This document shows, in pieces, positions 8,413 through 16,483 of a stretch of DNA of 64,000 bases. The notes below the pieces were generated by a model. That model was not told where the DNA came from. It made no database searches and saw only the letters and a program-made list of their open reading frames with translations. This DNA is from an uncultured Allomuricauda sp. (lineage in GTDB: Bacteria > Bacteroidota > Bacteroidia > Flavobacteriales > Flavobacteriaceae): assembly GCF_947499585.1 (NCBI RefSeq), contig NZ_CANMOO010000001.1, positions 558,001 through 622,000 of the forward strand, written 5' to 3'. A program made the position numbers and the translations under genes. How positions within the stretch are numbered: position 1 is the stretch's first letter; the number at the start of each line of letters is the position of its first letter.

Positions 8413-9852
8413 ATGAAATCTATATATAAAATAATGTTATCATTGATTTTTCTAACATCGGCGTCTAGCTGCGATGATTATTTAGATGTAAATGATAATC
8501 CTAATGATTTAGTGGAAGTTCCTTCTGGTGACTTATTACTCAGAGGAACATTATTGGCAAATGCCCAAGTACAACAGGGACAGTTGGCAAGAACAAGCAT
8601 GTATTATACAGGTGGCTTGATTGGCGTTCAGTTAGTGCAGCAGACCTTGTACAACTATGATTATACCCCTGGAGATTCTAATGCGGTTTGGGGTTTTGTG
8701 TATAATGGCATTCTGGTTCAAAATAAGGAAATGAGGAGAGTTTCGCCGGAAGTTGGCTTTCTTCAAGGTATTGTTGATGTAAACGAAGCTTTAGCTGTAG
8801 GGACTGCTACTTCTTTATTTGGTGATATTCCATATTCTACTGCTACACCTGATAATCCAGGGTTGGATTCTGAGGATCCAACTTTGGATGGGCAAGCAGA
8901 TATTTATGCGACACTACAAACGCTATTGGATGGTGCAATTCCAAAATTACAAGATGGTTCGTCAACACCAACTCTGGACGATGATGATCCTGGAGTTAAC
9001 GTTGATAACTACTTCGTAGGAGACCGTGATAAATGGATTGCGGCTACTTATACCTTAAAGGCCCGTTATTATTTGCAAACAAAACAATATGCTCAGGCAT
9101 TGGCAAATGTGATAAACGGTATTAATGATGCTTCCGGAACTATGAATTTTAATCCTGAAGGAGAAGTTCCAGGAGACAGTAATATCTTGTTCAATTTTGT
9201 AAACAGCAGTAGAGCTGGAGATATGACTGGAGATGGTGCATTTTATAGGGATTTGATGGATCCAGATAATGTGGGTAGCAGAAATAATGCTAAAACGGAT
9301 GAAACCGCACGTAGAAACTATTCTTATATAAGTGGTGACGGGCAACAAACGGGAGGAATAGATGATGCCACTACACCAATGAAGTTGGTAAGTTTTGAAG
9401 AAAACTTGTTGATATGGGCAGAATGTTTGATAAGAGCAAATGATGATGTACAAGGTGCCATAGACAAATTGAATGAGCTAAGGGCTTATTTAGATACAGG
9501 TGCAGCATTTAACCTCATAAATGGGGACGAGACTTTTAGCTACGAGCCATATGTGCTAGCTGATTTTGAAGCTGGAGGGATGGAGAACACAGATAATATT
9601 GCTACAGATAGAGCGGTATTACGTGAAATTATTGAAGAGCGCTATGTGACAGGATTCAGTACTTATATGCCTTTTAATGACGTAAGAAGGTTACGTACTG
9701 AGACAGATTTAATAGTGCCTTTCCCCCTGAACAATGCAACTACTACGGTCAATCCTCAGCGTTTTCTGTATGCACAAGAAGAGATTAACAATAACAGTAA
9801 TTTGCCGAACCCGATACCAGATTTGTTTACGCCAACACCTGTTAATCAATGA
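8413..9852 (+). CDS. SusD/RagB-family nutrient-binding outer membrane lipoprotein
   Basis: 479 aa. A lipoprotein signal peptide (SASSC, Cys20) is followed by DDYLDVNDNPN, the usual opening of SusD-like proteins. TPR-like helical segments include the WIAATYTLKARYYL stretch near residues 205-220 and AECLIRANDDVQGAIDKLNELR near 340. The length fits the SusD_2-type subfamily. It forms the surface lid over the preceding SusC and binds the substrate. The gene follows SusC by 13 bp with AGGAAATT ahead of the ATG, and the operon closes at a strong bidirectional terminator. Confidence 0.93.
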   Translation: MKSIYKIMLSLIFLTSASSCDDYLDVNDNPNDLVEVPSGDLLLRGTLLANAQVQQGQLARTSMYYTGGLIGVQLVQQTLYNYDYTPGDSNAVWGFVYNGILVQNKEMRRVSPEVGFLQGIVDVNEALAVGTATSLFGDIPYSTATPDNPGLDSEDPTLDGQADIYATLQTLLDGAIPKLQDGSSTPTLDDDDPGVNVDNYFVGDRDKWIAATYTLKARYYLQTKQYAQALANVINGINDASGTMNFNPEGEVPGDSNILFNFVNSSRAGDMTGDGAFYRDLMDPDNVGSRNNAKTDETARRNYSYISGDGQQTGGIDDATTPMKLVSFEENLLIWAECLIRANDDVQGAIDKLNELRAYLDTGAAFNLINGDETFSYEPYVLADFEAGGMENTDNIATDRAVLREIIEERYVTGFSTYMPFNDVRRLRTETDLIVPFPLNNATTTVNPQRFLYAQEEINNNSNLPNPIPDLFTPTPVNQ

Positions 9853-9897
9853 GAAAGATTAGTAGTTAGTTTTGAGTTAGCTTAGTTTTCTCATGTT

Positions 9898-9926
9898 AAA
9901 AGGGATGCAATTTGCATCCCTTTTTT
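9898..9926. terminator. Bidirectional intrinsic terminator
   Basis: A perfect 11-bp stem, AAAAGGGATGC (9898-9908) with GCATCCCTTTT (9914-9924), a 5-nt loop, and T-runs on both strands. It sits between the SusD gene and the convergent D-aminoacylase gene and probably terminates both operons. Confidence 0.9.
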
Positions 9927-9964
9927 CTTTTCATAAACAACAATAAAGGCTAGCTCTCAATCTT

Positions 9965-11548
9965 CTATTTAGCTGCTGTTTTTCTCAATACTTTTCCTGC
10001 TTTTATACCGTTGAATTTTGATTCATCAATGGAGATTTGCCCATTGACCAATACAAAATGTATCCCTTCAGGGTATTGATGAGGGTCTTCAAAAGTTGCT
10101 TTATCAATAATGGTATTAGAATCAAAAACAACAATGTCCGCTTTCATATTTTCTTCAATCATTCCTCTATCAGTCAACCCCAGAGAAGAAGCAGGCAATT
10201 TTGTCATTTTATAGATTGCTTCAGGTAGCGTTATGGTCTCCTTATCCCTTACATAATGACCCAATACTCGAGGAAATGTCCCATACCACCTAGGGTGGGG
10301 GTGTCCTTGCCCTGGTCTTACAAGTCTACCATCAGATGCGATCATGGTTTGCGGATGCTTCATGATGCGTTCCACATCTTCTTCATGCATAGCATGATAG
10401 ATACAAGATGCTCCGCCATTTACCTGAGCCTCTATAACTAAATCGGCACCATTTTCAAGAGTCGGCTCAAGCCCTCTTAATTCGCACCAATATTTTAATG
10501 TTTTTCCTTCCAATTCTTTCATCCACTTCACTTTGGCAAATTGAATACGTGTCAAGTCATTTCCACCTCTATCATTAAGGATATTAAAAATTATTCCGGC
10601 TTTAATACTATCCCTGAGCTGTGTATTTTTAACTCTTTCTTTAAATGCTTCCGTTCCACCTGCTCTTGCCCAGCTTGGAATAAGCACAGAAATTCCGGTG
10701 TGACTTGCACTGTATGGATATTGGTCAATTTTTATATCGAGTCCAATAGTTCTGGCAGAATCTACCATGGCCAAGGTCACTGTGCTTTTTCCCCACATGG
10801 GTTTCCCTATTGCCTTATGATGTGTAAGTATTACGGGGATATCTGCCTTTTCTGATATACTTATTGCTTCTGCTACCGCATCAAAAAGGCCTAATCCTTC
10901 CTCTCTTAAATGAGATGTATAAATACCACCCATGGAAGAAGCAACCTTTGATAATTCTATTACTTCATCTACCTCAGAAAAGGCACCTGGCAAGTATTTT
11001 AATCCGGTGGAAATACCAAAAGCCCCTTCATCCATTGCTTGTCCCACTTGGGCCTTCATTTCTTGTAATTCTTCTGCTGTTGGAGCTCTATTGTCTAAAG
11101 CCATTACGTTTTTCCGTATCTGGTTATGGCCAACCAAATATGCTATGTTCATTCCAACACCTATTTGCCCTAAAGTATCTAAATGAGCTTTGATAGGCCA
11201 TGGACTGCCGCCATCTGGCCCTCCTAGAGCTGTTGTAACCCCTTGTCTTATATGGCTTTCACAATCTGAAAGATTTAGTATAGGGTCTAAGTGAGCATGC
11301 ATATCTATAAAACCCGGAGCAACGGCCATTCCTTTTGCATCGATAATTCTGGCCGCTTTAAATTCTGACAAGTCACCAATGCTAACGATGGTTGAATCTT
11401 TAATAGCTATATCCGCATTAAAAGGAACATTACCGGACCCATCATAAATTTCCCCATTTAAAATAAGGATATCATATTGTTGTTTATCAGCACAATTCAA
11501 GAAAAAGATTGCTGCTAAAACCAATTGAAAGACTACTTTGCTTTTCAT
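9965..11548 (-). CDS. N-acyl-D-amino-acid deacylase family amidohydrolase, lipoprotein
   Basis: 527 aa. A lipobox near residue 19 (FFLNC) predicts a periplasmic lipoprotein. The amidohydrolase core has H84-A-H86 in GFIDMHAHLDP, C96 in NLSDCESHIRQG (the cysteine ligand position typical of D-aminoacylases), SHLREEG, LTHHKAIG and the late Asp in ASDGRL, the binuclear-metal set of this family. Members hydrolyse N-acyl-D-amino acids, D-peptides or related amides. It is last of four leftward genes, 10 bp after the M20 peptidase. The exact substrate is not readable. The neighbouring D-aminotransferase supports D-amino-acid chemistry. Confidence 0.88.
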   Translation of the reverse strand: MKSKVVFQLVLAAIFFLNCADKQQYDILILNGEIYDGSGNVPFNADIAIKDSTIVSIGDLSEFKAARIIDAKGMAVAPGFIDMHAHLDPILNLSDCESHIRQGVTTALGGPDGGSPWPIKAHLDTLGQIGVGMNIAYLVGHNQIRKNVMALDNRAPTAEELQEMKAQVGQAMDEGAFGISTGLKYLPGAFSEVDEVIELSKVASSMGGIYTSHLREEGLGLFDAVAEAISISEKADIPVILTHHKAIGKPMWGKSTVTLAMVDSARTIGLDIKIDQYPYSASHTGISVLIPSWARAGGTEAFKERVKNTQLRDSIKAGIIFNILNDRGGNDLTRIQFAKVKWMKELEGKTLKYWCELRGLEPTLENGADLVIEAQVNGGASCIYHAMHEEDVERIMKHPQTMIASDGRLVRPGQGHPHPRWYGTFPRVLGHYVRDKETITLPEAIYKMTKLPASSLGLTDRGMIEENMKADIVVFDSNTIIDKATFEDPHQYPEGIHFVLVNGQISIDESKFNGIKAGKVLRKTAAK

Positions 11549-11558
11549 GTGTTTATGT

Positions 11559-12854
11559 TTATTTTGAAATTCCTGCTTCTGCCAACGTCAATAGCATTGC
11601 CAGTTTTATTGCTTCTGCGCCATTTTCGTTGACCCACCATTCATCCAAGGCATGTGCAGAGCCGCCTTTTCCACCTCGTCCTATCGTTATGGCAGGAATG
11701 CCTTTGGATATGGGAATACTGGCGTTTGTAGAACCAATGGTAAGTTTTGGTGAGGCATTAAAGTAATTGGAAACTGCAATGGCCCGTTGCACCAATGGAT
11801 TATCAACTGCTGTTTCGCCAGAAGGTCTGTCACCAATTTTTACTAATTCCAATGTTATTGCATCCTTGATTCCGGATGCATTGTATTCATCTACAGCTTT
11901 TCTCATGGATTTTAAGAATATAGCATCTATTTCTTTGAGTCTGTCGGCACTTACAGATCTCATATCAACTTCCATCCAAGATTCAAAAGGAATAGAATTT
12001 ACAGATGTACCACCTCCAATACGACCTACATTAAAACTTGTTTTGGGACCTTTTGATGTATATTCAGAAGCTTGCATGCTAAACTCTTTAATAGCCACTC
12101 CTAAGGCATGATGTGGATTGGCCAAACCAAATGCGCCCCATGAATGTCCTCCTTTTCCTTTAAAAATTGCTTTATATCGTACTGAGCCAAGTGCAGCGTT
12201 GTTTACTCTGCCAATTTTTCCTCCATCAATTGATATCCATGAGTCAATTTTATCTTTGCCTTCTCGGAACAGGTGCTTTACACCTCTAAGGTCGCCTAGA
12301 CCTTCTTCACCAACAGACCCTATAAATAGAATGTCTGCTTTAGTTTTGATTTCAGCTTTATTGATGGCTTTTAATGCGGCTATGACCATAGCTAATCCTC
12401 GAGTATCATCACCAATTCCTGGCGCATAAAGTGTGTCTCCTTTTTTTGTGACCGTAACATCTGTACCTTCAGGAAAAACGGTATCTAAGTGGGCATCTAA
12501 AACAACAACCTTACCTTCTTCTGAGCCTTTGCGAAGTCCAATCACATTTCCTACCTCATCAATCCAAGCTTTTTCCGCACCGGCATCTTCTAACATGGAC
12601 TTAAACTTTTCTGCCCTAACGCTTTCTTTAAAAGGCGGGGCAGGGATTTCTGTTAATAAGATAAGGTCACTATTGGTTTCGCTCTCAATATCAACAACAA
12701 CCTGAAGCGCGTGTTGAATAGCTTTTTGGCCTCCAAGTTTTTTAATTTCCTTATTATAGGCTTTAGTTGCTTGTGGAATGTCTTGGGCATAAATTAAGTT
12801 AGCATTGATTATGATTAATAAAAATAGAATGCCTACTTGGGTTATTCTTGTCAT
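11559..12854 (-). CDS. Secreted M20 family metallopeptidase (PepT-like)
   Basis: 431 aa. A signal peptide (about 1-23, ending in IYAQ) suggests the periplasm. The M20 metal site is complete: H122-L-D124 (LDAHLDTV), D149/D150 (GIGDDTRG), E183-E184 (SVGEEGLGD), SIDGGKIG, and a C-terminal GGSAHALDEWW histidine. The dimerisation domain carries KGGHSWGAFG. It probably releases amino acids from di- or tripeptides or acyl amino acids. It lies between the D-aminoacylase (10 bp) and the aminotransferase (53 bp) in one operon. PepT, aminoacylase or carnosinase-like specificity cannot be separated from sequence alone. Confidence 0.9.
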   Translation of the reverse strand: MTRITQVGILFLLIIINANLIYAQDIPQATKAYNKEIKKLGGQKAIQHALQVVVDIESETNSDLILLTEIPAPPFKESVRAEKFKSMLEDAGAEKAWIDEVGNVIGLRKGSEEGKVVVLDAHLDTVFPEGTDVTVTKKGDTLYAPGIGDDTRGLAMVIAALKAINKAEIKTKADILFIGSVGEEGLGDLRGVKHLFREGKDKIDSWISIDGGKIGRVNNAALGSVRYKAIFKGKGGHSWGAFGLANPHHALGVAIKEFSMQASEYTSKGPKTSFNVGRIGGGTSVNSIPFESWMEVDMRSVSADRLKEIDAIFLKSMRKAVDEYNASGIKDAITLELVKIGDRPSGETAVDNPLVQRAIAVSNYFNASPKLTIGSTNASIPISKGIPAITIGRGGKGGSAHALDEWWVNENGAEAIKLAMLLTLAEAGISK

Positions 12855-12907
12855 TGTTTTAGGTTTTAGTTCACAGTTGTTATATCGATATTTCTTAAAA
12901 GACAGTA

Positions 12908-13780
12908 TTAGCTGGTTATGGTGGTTTCTTTATGCCTCTCCTTTAATTCTAAAAATGCTTGTTGCAATTTCTTGGTTATGGGACCAACACTGCCATCTAG
13001 GCTATAAAAATGGTCGTCAATCTTACCAATTGAAGCAATTTGAGTTGTTGTACCACTCAAGAAAGCTTCATCCATAGTAGTCAGGTTCTCTTCCAGAATG
13101 GGTTCTTCCTTGAATTCTATTTTTAGGTCTTTACATAATTGTATTACAACTTGTCTGGTGATACCATCCAATATATAGGTATCCGCAGGATGCGTATAAA
13201 CGACGTCGTCTTTTACAAAAAATACATTGCAATGAGATGCCTCCGTTACTCTTCCATCTCTTATAAAAACTGACTCATACATTCCTTGTTCCGCGGCTTG
13301 GTTGTTTGCCATTACATTTCCAAGAAGTGAGGTTGCTTTTATATCACATCGGTGCCATCTATTGTCCACAGTGGTAACCGTTGCAATATTTTTTTGGTTG
13401 ATATCGGGTAATGTAAATGGAGTGGCATACATAATAACAGTAGGTGTGATAGCTTTTGGAAATGCATGCTTTCTAATGGCTACGCCTCTAGTAATCTGCA
13501 TATAAACCAGGCAGTTTTTGCCTGCCAAATTGGATGCAGCTAGTAAATTTTCAATTTCCGCAGGCAATGTGGTTACATCAAAATCTAAGTTTATTTTTTG
13601 CAAGCAACCTGTAAGTCTATCCAAATGTTCTTTGCCATAAAAAAAGGCATTTCCAATTTGAACCATTACTTCATACACTCCATCACCAAACAAAAAGCCC
13701 CTATCAAAAACTGATATTTGGGCTTCTTGATGAGGGACTATTTTTCCATTTATATATACCTTATCTGGATAATTGGCCAT
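12908..13780 (-). CDS. D-amino-acid aminotransferase (class IV)
   Basis: 290 aa, the usual length of fold-type IV PLP enzymes. The N-terminus INGKIVPHQEAQISVFDRGFLFGDGVYE is diagnostic of the class. K148 in RCDIKATSLLGNV is the PLP lysine. TRG followed by R103-x-H105 matches the RxH feature that binds the substrate carboxylate in bacterial D-amino-acid aminotransferases and that branched-chain enzymes lack. There is no signal peptide, so it is cytoplasmic. It would convert D-amino acids and 2-oxoglutarate to oxo acids and D-glutamate. Its position beside a D-aminoacylase supports catabolism of D-amino acids released outside. Confidence 0.88.
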   Translation of the reverse strand: MANYPDKVYINGKIVPHQEAQISVFDRGFLFGDGVYEVMVQIGNAFFYGKEHLDRLTGCLQKINLDFDVTTLPAEIENLLAASNLAGKNCLVYMQITRGVAIRKHAFPKAITPTVIMYATPFTLPDINQKNIATVTTVDNRWHRCDIKATSLLGNVMANNQAAEQGMYESVFIRDGRVTEASHCNVFFVKDDVVYTHPADTYILDGITRQVVIQLCKDLKIEFKEEPILEENLTTMDEAFLSGTTTQIASIGKIDDHFYSLDGSVGPITKKLQQAFLELKERHKETTITS

Positions 13781-13811
13781 TTTAGATTTAAAAATATTGT
13801 TATTTATTATT

Positions 13812-14807
13812 TTAATTTAAATACCCCGGGACGGCTATGGTAGCCATAGTGTGCAACCCAGGAGCTGCTTTTACAATGCTCTTTACAGCGTTTATGGTAA
13901 TAGCACAGGTGGCGATATCACCGTTTATCCCGGTATCTATTTCAGAGGTAAAAGATGGAATTCCCTTTACTGTGATTTTGTCATAAGATCTTGGCTCACC
14001 TACTGCAGCCTTAAAATGCATTTCTATTTTGCATTCTCCATTTTGATAACCATGAGAAATCTGTTGAACTCCGCGAGCATCTCCTTTCTGTATGTCCATT
14101 GCAGGTGTCTTTAAACTACTGTCCGCTATTACTGGATTTAGGTTTTCTGTTACATCATCCAATGTAAAACCTAAGCTTTCAGCTAGGAAATATACGGATT
14201 CTTTAAGTCCAACATGCCTAAGTGTGCCTTCCGCTTCTTTAGCTTTGAATGTTTCTAAATCCAATCCCGCTCCAATTTTCTTTTGAAAAGGAATTCGCCT
14301 TGGTGTGGCATCCTGAATTCGCTCTACTAAAACGCTATCAATGTTCTTGCAAACTGAACTAAGTACTGATGGGAGGTAATCCATTAAAAAACCAGGATTT
14401 ACCCCAGTGCCCAGACAAGCTACTTCGTATTTTTTGCAAATTGCTTCAATGTTCTTGGTAGCTTCAGGGTTTTCCTCCCAAGGAAACGAAAGTTCTTCGC
14501 AAGTGGAAACTATGGGAATTCCATACTTAGCCACTTCTTCAATTTGAGATTCTAATTTTTTTATACTAGAAACTGTTGTGATTATGGCGGCATCTGGTTT
14601 TTCATTAAGTTTTTGCAGTGCATTTTCCACAGAATTCTCAATTAAAAGTTTTGATGTATTACCATTAATGAGTTGTCCAAAATCAGTTCCTTCCAACTGT
14701 TTGTTTATATCTATTGCCGCAATTGTGCAAATGCTTTTTTTTTCAGAAATGTACCTACCAATTTGTTGCCCCAAAGGCCCCAATCCTATTTGGATTACTT
14801 TAATCAT
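13812..14807 (-). CDS. DapB-fold NAD(P)-dependent amine dehydrogenase-like protein
   Basis: 331 aa. A Rossmann dinucleotide motif opens the protein (G8-L-G10-P-L-G13). Then come TTVSS, IVSTCEELSFPW, GTGVNPGFLMDYLP, RIQDATPRR and KIGAGLD, the pattern of 2,4-diaminopentanoate dehydrogenase-like and dihydrodipicolinate reductase-like proteins. It is not the biosynthetic DapB, which is shorter and carries a different lysine/histidine motif. It is first of the leftward operon, 31 bp before the D-aminotransferase gene and 56 bp from the divergent MocR gene. It may oxidise or reduce an amino or imino acid made in the pathway; the substrate is unknown. Confidence 0.8.
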   Translation of the reverse strand: MIKVIQIGLGPLGQQIGRYISEKKSICTIAAIDINKQLEGTDFGQLINGNTSKLLIENSVENALQKLNEKPDAAIITTVSSIKKLESQIEEVAKYGIPIVSTCEELSFPWEENPEATKNIEAICKKYEVACLGTGVNPGFLMDYLPSVLSSVCKNIDSVLVERIQDATPRRIPFQKKIGAGLDLETFKAKEAEGTLRHVGLKESVYFLAESLGFTLDDVTENLNPVIADSSLKTPAMDIQKGDARGVQQISHGYQNGECKIEMHFKAAVGEPRSYDKITVKGIPSFTSEIDTGINGDIATCAITINAVKSIVKAAPGLHTMATIAVPGYLN

Positions 14808-14814
14808 ATTTAGT

Positions 14815-14831
14815 TAAATATTTAATATTTA
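14815..14831. promoter_or_regulatory. Palindrome in the MocR/operon divergent region
   Basis: TAAATATT, one central T, then AATATTTA form a perfect 8-bp inverted repeat in the 56-bp space between the divergent starts. MocR proteins commonly regulate the adjacent divergent gene, so this is a candidate operator. The AT-rich background makes chance occurrence possible. Confidence 0.35.
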
Positions 14832-14863
14832 GTTGTTTATAAAGTGTTAATCAATATTATAAA

Positions 14864-16411
14864 ATGTTTTTCTACCTTTCCCATACCAATTTTTTTTTTC
14901 AATACATTTCAATTTTGAAGACCAAACTCAATAGCTTACTTATATCTCACGGTTTCAGCCTAGACAATGGACAGCAAAGCCTATATATGAAGTTGTCCAA
15001 TTCTTTTATAAGTGCCATCAACAAAAAAAAACTGGTAAAGGGATATCAACTGCCCCCAACCCGTTTGTTGGCTCAGGATATGGGCTTATCACGTAGTACG
15101 GTTATAAAAGCTTATGAAATACTTTGTTTAGAAAACTATGTCTACTCCTTGCAGGGTTCTGGATATTATGTGAATGACATAAAGGATAAGAAAATAAAAT
15201 ACAGTCTTAGAACCCACAAACAGGTTACAAAGTATCCAGAAATCTCTGAACGGGCAGAGCATTTTGGTTCTAGCATCACCTTGATGAATAGAGGGCATAA
15301 TAAAGGCATTGCTTTTAGGCCTGGTTTACCTCCATTAGATGTTTTTCCTGTGCGACAATGGCAAAATTTAACCAATAATTATTGGAGGGATATTAAATAT
15401 TCCGATATGTCTTATAGTCATACCCTTGGTTTGGATTGCCTACGCAGAAACATAGCGGACTATTTAAAAATGTATAGGAATATACAATGTGACTATTCCC
15501 AGATTATAATTGTTACGGGGTCACTCCATTCTTTGTCCATCATAGGAGATTTGCTTTTAAATAAAAAAGATGAAGTGGTTGTTGAAAACCCTACATATGC
15601 TAATGCTTTGGCCGTTTTTAATAGTTTAAAAGCCAAAATTATTCCTGCGGAAATTGACTCGGAGGGATTGTCTCTAGAAAGCCTGAGTAATATTAAGCTA
15701 AAAAAAGGAAAACTGATTTTCACCACACCCTCTAACCAGTATCCGACAGGGGTTCAAATGAGTCTTAAAAGACGATTGGAACTTTTAGATTGGGCCGAGG
15801 AAAACAACATGATCATTGTTGAAGATGATTATGATAATGAGTTTAGCAATTGGGAAAGCCCTATTACATCAATATTTGGTTTGGATCAGGGTAATAGAGT
15901 TTTTTATCAAGGGACCTTTAATAAAATCTTACACCCATCTATAAGATTAGGATATTTAATTGCTCCACCTCATTATGTTGATAGTATCAACGCTATGTTT
16001 GAACAATCTTTAAGATTTATATCCCCAGTTACACAAAAGGTAATGTCTGATTTTATAGAAAAAGATTATCTCAATCAGCATTTAAGAAAAGTGGTGCAAG
16101 TGGTAAATGAGCGCAAACGGTTTTTTGTCGAACATTTTCAAAATGTTTTTGATGACAGTATTCAAATCCAACCCGCTAATCAGGGACTACATCTTATGGC
16201 GAAACTTCCGGATCATATGTGTGACATTGAGGTTTCTAAAATGCTCATAGATAAAGAGGTTATATCATTTCCCTATAGTAAATACTTTATCAAGAACAAT
16301 AAGGAAAAAGGTTTGGTCATGGGTTTTTCATCCGTTAGCACCCCCATAATTAAACAAAAGCTGGAAAAAATGGCAAGAGCCTATAGCGCTTACAAATGTA
16401 AGTATGACTAA
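14864..16411 (+). CDS. MocR-type transcriptional regulator (GntR HTH + aminotransferase-like domain)
   Basis: 515 aa. A GntR winged helix occupies about residues 38-110 (QLPPTRLLAQDMGLSRSTVIKAYE, GSGYYV). A fold-type I aminotransferase-like domain (about 145-510) has TPSNQYPTG, VEDDYDNEF and K354 in GTFNKILHPSIRLGY for PLP binding. MocR proteins sense amino-acid-like effectors and usually control a divergent neighbour, here the dehydrogenase/aminotransferase/peptidase operon 56 bp away. The first 20-30 residues are atypical, so a downstream start is possible. The last codons lie inside a 69-bp repeat (16383-16451), so the C-terminus may have been altered by that element. Confidence 0.9.
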   Translation: MFFYLSHTNFFFQYISILKTKLNSLLISHGFSLDNGQQSLYMKLSNSFISAINKKKLVKGYQLPPTRLLAQDMGLSRSTVIKAYEILCLENYVYSLQGSGYYVNDIKDKKIKYSLRTHKQVTKYPEISERAEHFGSSITLMNRGHNKGIAFRPGLPPLDVFPVRQWQNLTNNYWRDIKYSDMSYSHTLGLDCLRRNIADYLKMYRNIQCDYSQIIIVTGSLHSLSIIGDLLLNKKDEVVVENPTYANALAVFNSLKAKIIPAEIDSEGLSLESLSNIKLKKGKLIFTTPSNQYPTGVQMSLKRRLELLDWAEENNMIIVEDDYDNEFSNWESPITSIFGLDQGNRVFYQGTFNKILHPSIRLGYLIAPPHYVDSINAMFEQSLRFISPVTQKVMSDFIEKDYLNQHLRKVVQVVNERKRFFVEHFQNVFDDSIQIQPANQGLHLMAKLPDHMCDIEVSKMLIDKEVISFPYSKYFIKNNKEKGLVMGFSSVSTPIIKQKLEKMARAYSAYKCKYD

Positions 16412-16451
16412 ATCTAGAAAATACGACTTGTATTTTTCACTCCATTAAAAA
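16383..16451 (+). repeat. 69-bp dispersed repeat, copy 1
   Basis: It matches 22529-22597 at 62 of 69 positions without gaps, counted by eye. It starts within the MocR coding end, crosses its stop and continues into the intergenic space. Internal dyads are CTTACA/TGTAAG (16389-16402) and AAAATAC/GTATTTT separated by 5 nt. No mobility gene is attached. Confidence 0.8.
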
Positions 16452-16483
16452 AATATAGGTCAAAACCTCTATGGCTGCCTGCT

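Noticed and set aside
9055..9453. 132-aa minus-strand frame inside the SusD gene
   Set aside because: Antisense shadow of a confidently identified gene; composition rich in Ile, Ser and His with no domain.
13812..14807. Biosynthetic dihydrodipicolinate reductase (dapB)
   Set aside because: Too long, lacks the classic DapB catalytic segment, and sits in a catabolic-looking operon; similar to amine dehydrogenases instead.
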